Shown: in pieces, positions 58,596 to 64,000 of the stretch
How the letters are laid out: each line of letters opens with the position of its first letter
How positions within the stretch are numbered: position 1 is the stretch's first letter
From: Steromphala cineraria
Lineage: Eukaryota > Mollusca > Gastropoda > Trochida > Trochidae
DNA length: 64,000 nt
Reading direction: 5' to 3'
NCBI GenBank assembly: GCA_916613615.1
Contig: OU744737.1
Location: forward strand, 1,508,001 to 1,572,000
Position numbers and translations under genes: made by a program
Notes under the pieces: model-generated
The model's database searches: none
The model's input: only the letters and a program-made list of their open reading frames with translations
What the model was told of the DNA's origin: nothing

Positions 58596-59704
58596 GGAAG
58601 ACCTTTCAACCTCCTAATATAGGCGTGTCTGTTCGCTCAACGAGATCCATCTCTGTGGGTTTCTAAAAAGGAAAATAGTAGCACAGAGCAAATTTAATTC
58701 TTTTCGGCTTGGGAAACTAGCTGGTCGGGCAGACAGTCTCATTAGGCCAAGAATCAAAACTGCATACATCGTTGTTACAAAGGAGTTCTACACAGCCTTT
58801 CTGAATGAGGTTCGTAGGCTTGTCAGAAATATGGATTCTATAATAAGCAAGTGAAGCAAGCTTGCGTGGAGTTACTTCCGCATGAAGTGGCCACAATACC
58901 GCTCTATGTTCAAAACAGACGACACAAAGAAACAGTTCGAAAGGGGTCCTCCTCTATTCAACGTCCCAAAAGAGAATAAAAGCAACACCACTGATGGAGG
59001 CACAGAGTCTTCGTCCGCTTGCTGCACTGCCTACCTAAACCGTTTTGAAATCAACGACTCGAGTATAACCCGTAATTTCGGCGAGACAATTTTTGGGCAA
59101 AAAAACAACTCGGTAATAGGGGGATTTAGAAAGGGGAGGTAACTTGTGATGGGAGGATTGGTCCCTTTCCAAAAAGTCTGTCTAATTGGTGAATGTGATA
59201 AATGTACAATCGGCGCAAGTCACGCGAAAACTTGTTCGCCTGATGTTAAATCAACTCCATGTTGAACCGCTGCTTTGTAATTTCACACAATTAAAAAAGA
59301 TTTTGGATTAAGTGATGCATAAAGGGTTGCTCTATAAGGGACACCATTGATGGCATGCCTTCAGTGTGGTCTACCCGTTACCATAGTTACAGTGCGCCTA
59401 ACGCAACAAATGATGTAACCGTATTCAGTCGGCTTGAAGGGTACTTCTATGGTATATTGTAAGCATTCCATTCTGGCTCGTCTTTTCACCTTTCGAAACT
59501 CTTGATTATGTGAACCCCTAGTTCTGTTGTTGTAACGACTAAACCACTCTTAATCAGGGCTACTAACCAGACAAAGGGATTAGGACTGATGATATGACCC
59601 GACTCATTGTCTGATTAACATGATCTCAGATTAAGACAAACACTTACAAGCTAGGCCCTTGAGTTTGAAGAAAATATGTGTATCCTCTTTGCATGTAGTG
59701 GGCA

Positions 59705-60560
59705 AGGTGAGGTAAGGTGAGGTGAGGTGAGGTGAGGTGAGGTGAGGTGAGGTGAGGTGAGGTGAGGTGAGGTGAGGTGAGGTGAGGTGAGGTGAATGAA
59801 GTAAGGAAAGGTGAGGTGAGGTGAGGTGAGGTGAGGTGGGGTGGGGTGAGGTGAGGTGAGGTGAGGTGAGGTGAGGTGAGGTGAGGTGTTGAGGTGAGGT
59901 CAGGTATAGTGAAGTTAGGTAATGTGAGGTGAGATGAGGTGAAGAAAGAAGAGGTGAGGTGATGTCAGGTAAGGTGAAGTTAGATAAAGTGAAGTTAGGT
60001 AACGCGAGGTGATATGAGATCATGTGATGCAAGTTGAGGTGAGTTAATTGAGGTGAAGAAAGGAGAGGTCAGGTCAGGTCAGGTAAGGTGAAGTTAGGTA
60101 AGGTGAAGTTAGGTAATGTGAAGTTAGGTAAGGTGAAGTTAGGTAACGCGAGGTGATATGAGATCATGTGATGCAAGTTGAGGTGAGTTAATTGAGGTGA
60201 AGAAAGGAGAGGTCAGGTCAGGTCAGGTAAGGTGAAGTTAGGTAAGGTGAAGTTAGGTAATGTGAAGTTAGGTAAGGTGAAGTCAGGTAACGCGAGGTGA
60301 TATGAGATCATGTGATGCAAGTTGAGGTGAGTTAATTGAGGTGAAGAAAGGAGAGGTCAGGTCAGGTCAGGTAAGGTGAAGTTAGGTAAGGTGAAGTTAG
60401 GTCATGTGAAGTTAGGTAAGGTGAAGTCAGGTAATGTGAGGTGAGATGAGGTGAAATGATGCAAGTTGAGGTGAGTTAATATAAGTGAGGTGAAGTAAGA
60501 AGAGGTGAGGTGAATTATTGTAATGTGAGGTTAGATAAGGTGAGGTGAGTTGAGTTTGAG
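59705..60560. repeat. (GGTGA)n array with higher-order repeats
   Basis: 59705-59890 is nearly pure aggtg pentamers. 59930-60480 holds three copies of an approximately 144-bp block containing gtcaggtcaggtcaggtaag, aacgcgaggtgatatgagat and atgcaagttgaggtgagtta. The plus strand is G-rich and almost free of C. Confidence 0.93.
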
Positions 60561-61929
60561 TTAAGAAACTTTCTTATCCATATTGTGATACTTGTTCCTT
60601 TTCCACTAACCCCCTCTCATTCTCTCAACCCACAATTCAACCCCCTAACCTCGCTCCCCACAAAAAATAAAACATGGCAGATATAATAATCTTTTGCCAT
60701 ATTACAATGGGCCCAACAACTATTTCAAGTTTCTTTGTGGGTAGATATTTCTCCTTGACTCTTGACAATGTAATAAAGTTTCTATAGCTCAGTGGGTACG
60801 CCGTTCGTCTTTGATAGCAAGTTTCTGCTAGACTTGTATCTATTATTTGGGCAGGTTTGCGCAAACTAAGTCTTGGTCCAGTGTTCGTTGTCCGTCACTG
60901 GCGGCCATTGTTGTCTCCAGTTTGGCAATAAGACGAACTCCATCCAAGCATTTCAATAATCTTTTCAAACATTTCCCCGATTTTGAATCATTATTTCTGC
61001 TTCAGGGTTGAAAACCTAAAGCAACAGTCACTTCTATTGAATACCTTTTGTTCTGCCAGGTAAATCGCTTACATGGCTGACGAGTTTACCTGAGTTTTAT
61101 TTCTGAAATTCCTTTGATGAAAACTGGGCGTTTCAAAAATCTCATAGGCGACTCTTTATCTTTTTTAATAGCAGAGACTTATTTGACTGTCTTATTATAT
61201 TTATTCAGTAATTTTCTGTTATTTTATAAATATAGCCATTCTTAGCTTCTGACAGATTTCCACCACAAATGGTTTACTCAAGGCATTCTGTAGTTTTTCA
61301 ACAATCAACAATCACTAATAGTTCACCTAATTTCAAAGCTAAAATTCCAAACTGCATTGTGACAATATATTTTGCAATTATGAATACTACACTTGATACA
61401 CAACCATACAATGAATACCAAAGCCTTAGTGACAAATAAATACCAGTTAAAATGAATTTATGTATTAATGGCAGTACATCATCAGAAATACATCAAATTT
61501 CAAAGAAAAACTTCCCTAAAACATTTTAAAGACGTTCAGAAATATTCCATACTTACAAATCTTCAACATAATACTGTACACACATCCACTTCAAATTCTG
61601 ATTTGTGAAAAATAAAAGCTAATTTTTCTTTGTTGTTGTTAATACACTGGTTAATACACAGCAATATCACCGATTAAACTGAAGCATTTAAAAAACATTC
61701 TACACGTATACATTTATCATTCTATGTGCTGATGAACAATTTGGATTTCTGTTTAAAAATAACATTTCCAACTGTTCTCACTTGATTTGTCGCCATGTCT
61801 ACAATTTTCATAAATTATAATACACATGTACATGTATTGATACATTTCTACCTATGTTTTACATTGTTTTATATCATACATGACTGTTTGTAAGTTTGCG
61901 TAGCATGAAAGCATTTGTCTCCACTCTAT

Positions 61930-62160
61930 ATGAATTTCAGCATAGAACCACCCATGGTTTGCTAGTTCCAGCCGATGCTCGCAGGTTTCACCACAATGCA
62001 TAGCCACAATGTTGTTGTGGGCTTTCTCCCTGCAATAATACTAGCAGCTGCGATATTAGTGAAATAATCTTGAAAGCGGTGTTCAACCAACATCACCTCC
62101 ATATGGAGTGTATTGGCGATAAAAATCTTATCTTATCTTATCTATCTTATCATGCATGTA
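61930..62160 (+). mobile_element. Second copy of the 47-kb SINE (3' part) with TCTTA tail
   Basis: tgaatttcagcatagaacca, tttgctagttccagc, gatgctcgcaggtttcacca and catagccacaatg align with the minus-strand SINE at 47.1 kb. The end carries (atctt)n repeats. The tRNA-like head is absent or too divergent. Confidence 0.7.
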
Positions 62161-62753
62161 CTCAAAAGACATATATTGTGAAAGTTTGCATTTCAAAAGC
62201 AAAATCATAACACAGCAAGGCAAATTGCTCGATGCCAGCAAACATTTTCAAGATAACCGTGCATCTATAAACTCCATGATTCTATAATGAAAATTGGGAA
62301 TTTACGATCGTTTCCTGTCACATAAAGCACAGAATTGTGGGTAGTCACAAAGCGCCATCGTGTGGTATTAATCACTCACCCTCATGCAAGCTTTGAAGTG
62401 CTATCTGCAACCTCCCCTAAACCTTAAGTCTGCTGAGGTTAAGACTTAATTCATACCAACGCAGCCCTAAGATGCAATCAGTTTATGACCAAATTAAAGT
62501 ATTCAGCGTCATGAGGGTTAATACAGTCTGGTGTAAATATGATTGAGGGCTGATCTTCATGCTGCTATATGCGGCGGACGGATTTGTCCTGCTTACAAAC
62601 CCACAAACTTTAAACGGAGAGATAATTCCTGATCATCATAAAAGCAAACAAAACCAAGAGCCTCTTCCTGATTCAATTTCCAACGTAATTTTATGAGGCC
62701 GACATATTACAGGGTGTATGATGAGGCGTTTGCTGATTATATGAAGGTGATTT

Positions 62754-62891
62754 CAGTGTTTAAAACTTAGCCCGCCTTAAACTGCCTACTTTTTGCCAGG
62801 ACTGGTTACTTTTCAAAAAAATTCTTTAATTTCTCCTTACAATTTGACCAATTAAATTTAAGGCTAGGTTTCCATTCTATTTTATACACTG
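62754..62891. mobile_element. TIR element with internal 21-bp repeats, copy C (138 bp)
   Basis: CAGTGTTTAAAAC at the left, TTTTATACACTG at the right. Two units inside (cctactttttgccaggactg). Flanks gtgattt and ggtattt match at five of seven positions. Confidence 0.75.
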
Positions 62892-64000
62892 GGTATTTCA
62901 GAAATGCTGTATGATTTGTTCAGGTCAGGATTTGCTGGTGCTGTTATGTTCTTTAATGACTTGGTGTTAATGTTGGAAGAAAGCTTGCAAAATCATGCTG
63001 GTTTAATATTAATAATTGTAAGCTTTTTATAATGGATAATAATAATAACGGATAGCTTTTATAATGTTTAAATCTCCAGGTTACAGACTCAGAGAGCTCT
63101 AGCTATGCTCCATGACGCTGGTCTAACCCGGGCTGAAATATATATATATATGTCGCTAGAAGGTCACCACCAACACAACTCTTTACCAGGTACCCATTTC
63201 CTGCTGGGTGAACAAAGGCACATTCAAATTAAAACTTTCATTTGCTAATTATTTAATAGAAATTGATCAAAATGTAACATTTTGACTTTTTCATGTTTTG
63301 GTGTTAAAAAAACATATCAATTTCTATTGTAAGAACTTAAAAGGTTAGACAACGTCAATTAGTTTAGTAATGAAGATACAATCTATGCATTAAATGAACT
63401 AAATCAAACTTAACCAAATGGACCACATACTCCTTAGGAATGAACTTTTCAACAAATTCTTAAGATTTGCACGAAACCATTGCAATAAATGTTCTGTAAC
63501 ATAATGATTTTCAGATTCATCAACACATTTCATCGACATATTTGTAATCGGAAAGTCGTGTGGTAATTTATTGGGCCTGACTACTCGTATGAAATAACAA
63601 ATTTAGAGGAAAGCAAATATTTATTTTCACTTGTTTCTTGAATCTGAACAATTACAAAATAAGTGTTTTCTGTTTTGCCCGGAAAATATAAGCTAATGTA
63701 ATTTGAGTGAACATTTGGCAGTTCCAAACTAATATGAGCTTCACTACACAAGAACGGTACCTGACGGGATGATTTACGAGGAACTTATGCCTCAGGCTGT
63801 GTTTGTGAGAGGCATACAGAGTCCGGGAACATGTTTTCCATACACCAAAACACAGCTTCTATAGGGATGTCTAACACAAAATCAACAAAGACAATGATCA
63901 CTTGAAGAATAGGATATTTTTCATTATTTTTAAGTGATTTCACAGGCCAAAACTCTACCGTGATCGTTTCTGAATGACAAAAACATTCCCCAAAACACGA

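Larger units (their letters stand above)
57965..59690. other. Upstream sequence; possible promoter or first-exon region, unproven
   Basis: 58600-59150 is less AT-rich than its surroundings, lacks tandem arrays and carries a plus-strand frame (58882-59142) without a recognisable domain. Because the gene reads leftwards and lacks its first exon, this is a plausible place for its 5' end, but I found no ATG plus signal peptide plus phase-1 donor here. Confidence 0.25.

Noticed and set aside
58882..59142. 86-codon plus-strand frame
   Set aside because: No domain, no supporting splice or promoter evidence, and on the strand opposite the gene.
59640..59720. Candidate first exon ending at GCTT|GTAAGTG
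   Set aside because: The ATG frame reaches the donor in phase 2, which does not match the phase-1 start of Ig1, and it is not hydrophobic.
60781..60880. tRNA-like sequence tctatagctcagtgggtacg
   Set aside because: Only an A-box-like piece; no convincing B box at the right spacing.
61553..61580. Candidate first exon (minus) with ATG and a strong GTAAGTATG donor in phase 1
   Set aside because: It would give only four residues before the junction, with a stop just upstream and no signal peptide.

Overview
This is a eukaryotic, AT-rich, intron-dominated window from an animal, most likely a lophotrochozoan and probably a mollusc. The evidence is a Hedgehog co-receptor gene of bilaterian type, an L1/Tx1-like LINE, tRNA-derived SINEs, many MITE-like elements, and repeated GAGTTATCTCCCTTT-type motifs (13297, 13322, 32764, reversed at 41325) that I associate from memory with mollusc genomes. 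No bacterial-type operon, CRISPR array or rRNA gene is visible.

One protein-coding gene fills the window from about 57.1 kb down to 14.8 kb on the minus strand. I could place 16 coding exons with consensus splice sites and fully compatible phases. Together they encode about 1,105 residues: five Ig domains, a very basic linker, two fibronectin type III domains, one transmembrane helix and a cytoplasmic tail of about 285 residues. The second FN3 and the overall layout identify the CDON/BOC/Ihog/Boi family of cell-surface Hedgehog co-receptors. The first exon, with start codon and signal peptide, was not found and probably lies beyond the window or in 57.2-64 kb. The reading frame itself looks intact, so the gene is probably functional.

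Region by region: 1-6.5 kb holds a 56-bp minisatellite split by a nearly complete but broken LINE (618-6320, minus). 6.5-14.8 kb is 3' flank with a long-palindrome TTAA MITE, a SINE and tandem repeats. 14.8-25.1 kb holds the cytoplasmic, transmembrane, FN3 and linker exons, with introns rich in minisatellites, SINE and LINE fragments and a hairpin element. 25.1-33.4 kb holds the Ig3-Ig5 exons and a 126-bp satellite with higher-order structure. 33.4-57.1 kb holds the widely spaced Ig1-Ig2 exons, with introns of 7 to 10 kb full of tandem arrays, including an element with a 1-kb array of 21-bp repeats. 57.1-64 kb is upstream sequence with another hairpin element, a GGTGA-type array, a SINE and a short TIR element.

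The observations most worth following are: (a) about 35 tandem copies of a complete branch point plus 3' splice site, each directly followed by a 5'-splice-site-like GTATGA, next to the first cytoplasmic exon; (b) an in-frame exon encoding a strongly polybasic extracellular linker where the vertebrate relatives carry an extra FN3; (c) three copies of a TIR element with 7-bp target duplications whose internal 21-bp repeat ranges from 2 to nearly 50 copies; (d) three hairpin-ended elements carrying TGACGTCA boxes; (e) a SINE whose empty site survives in a duplicated neighbouring segment.
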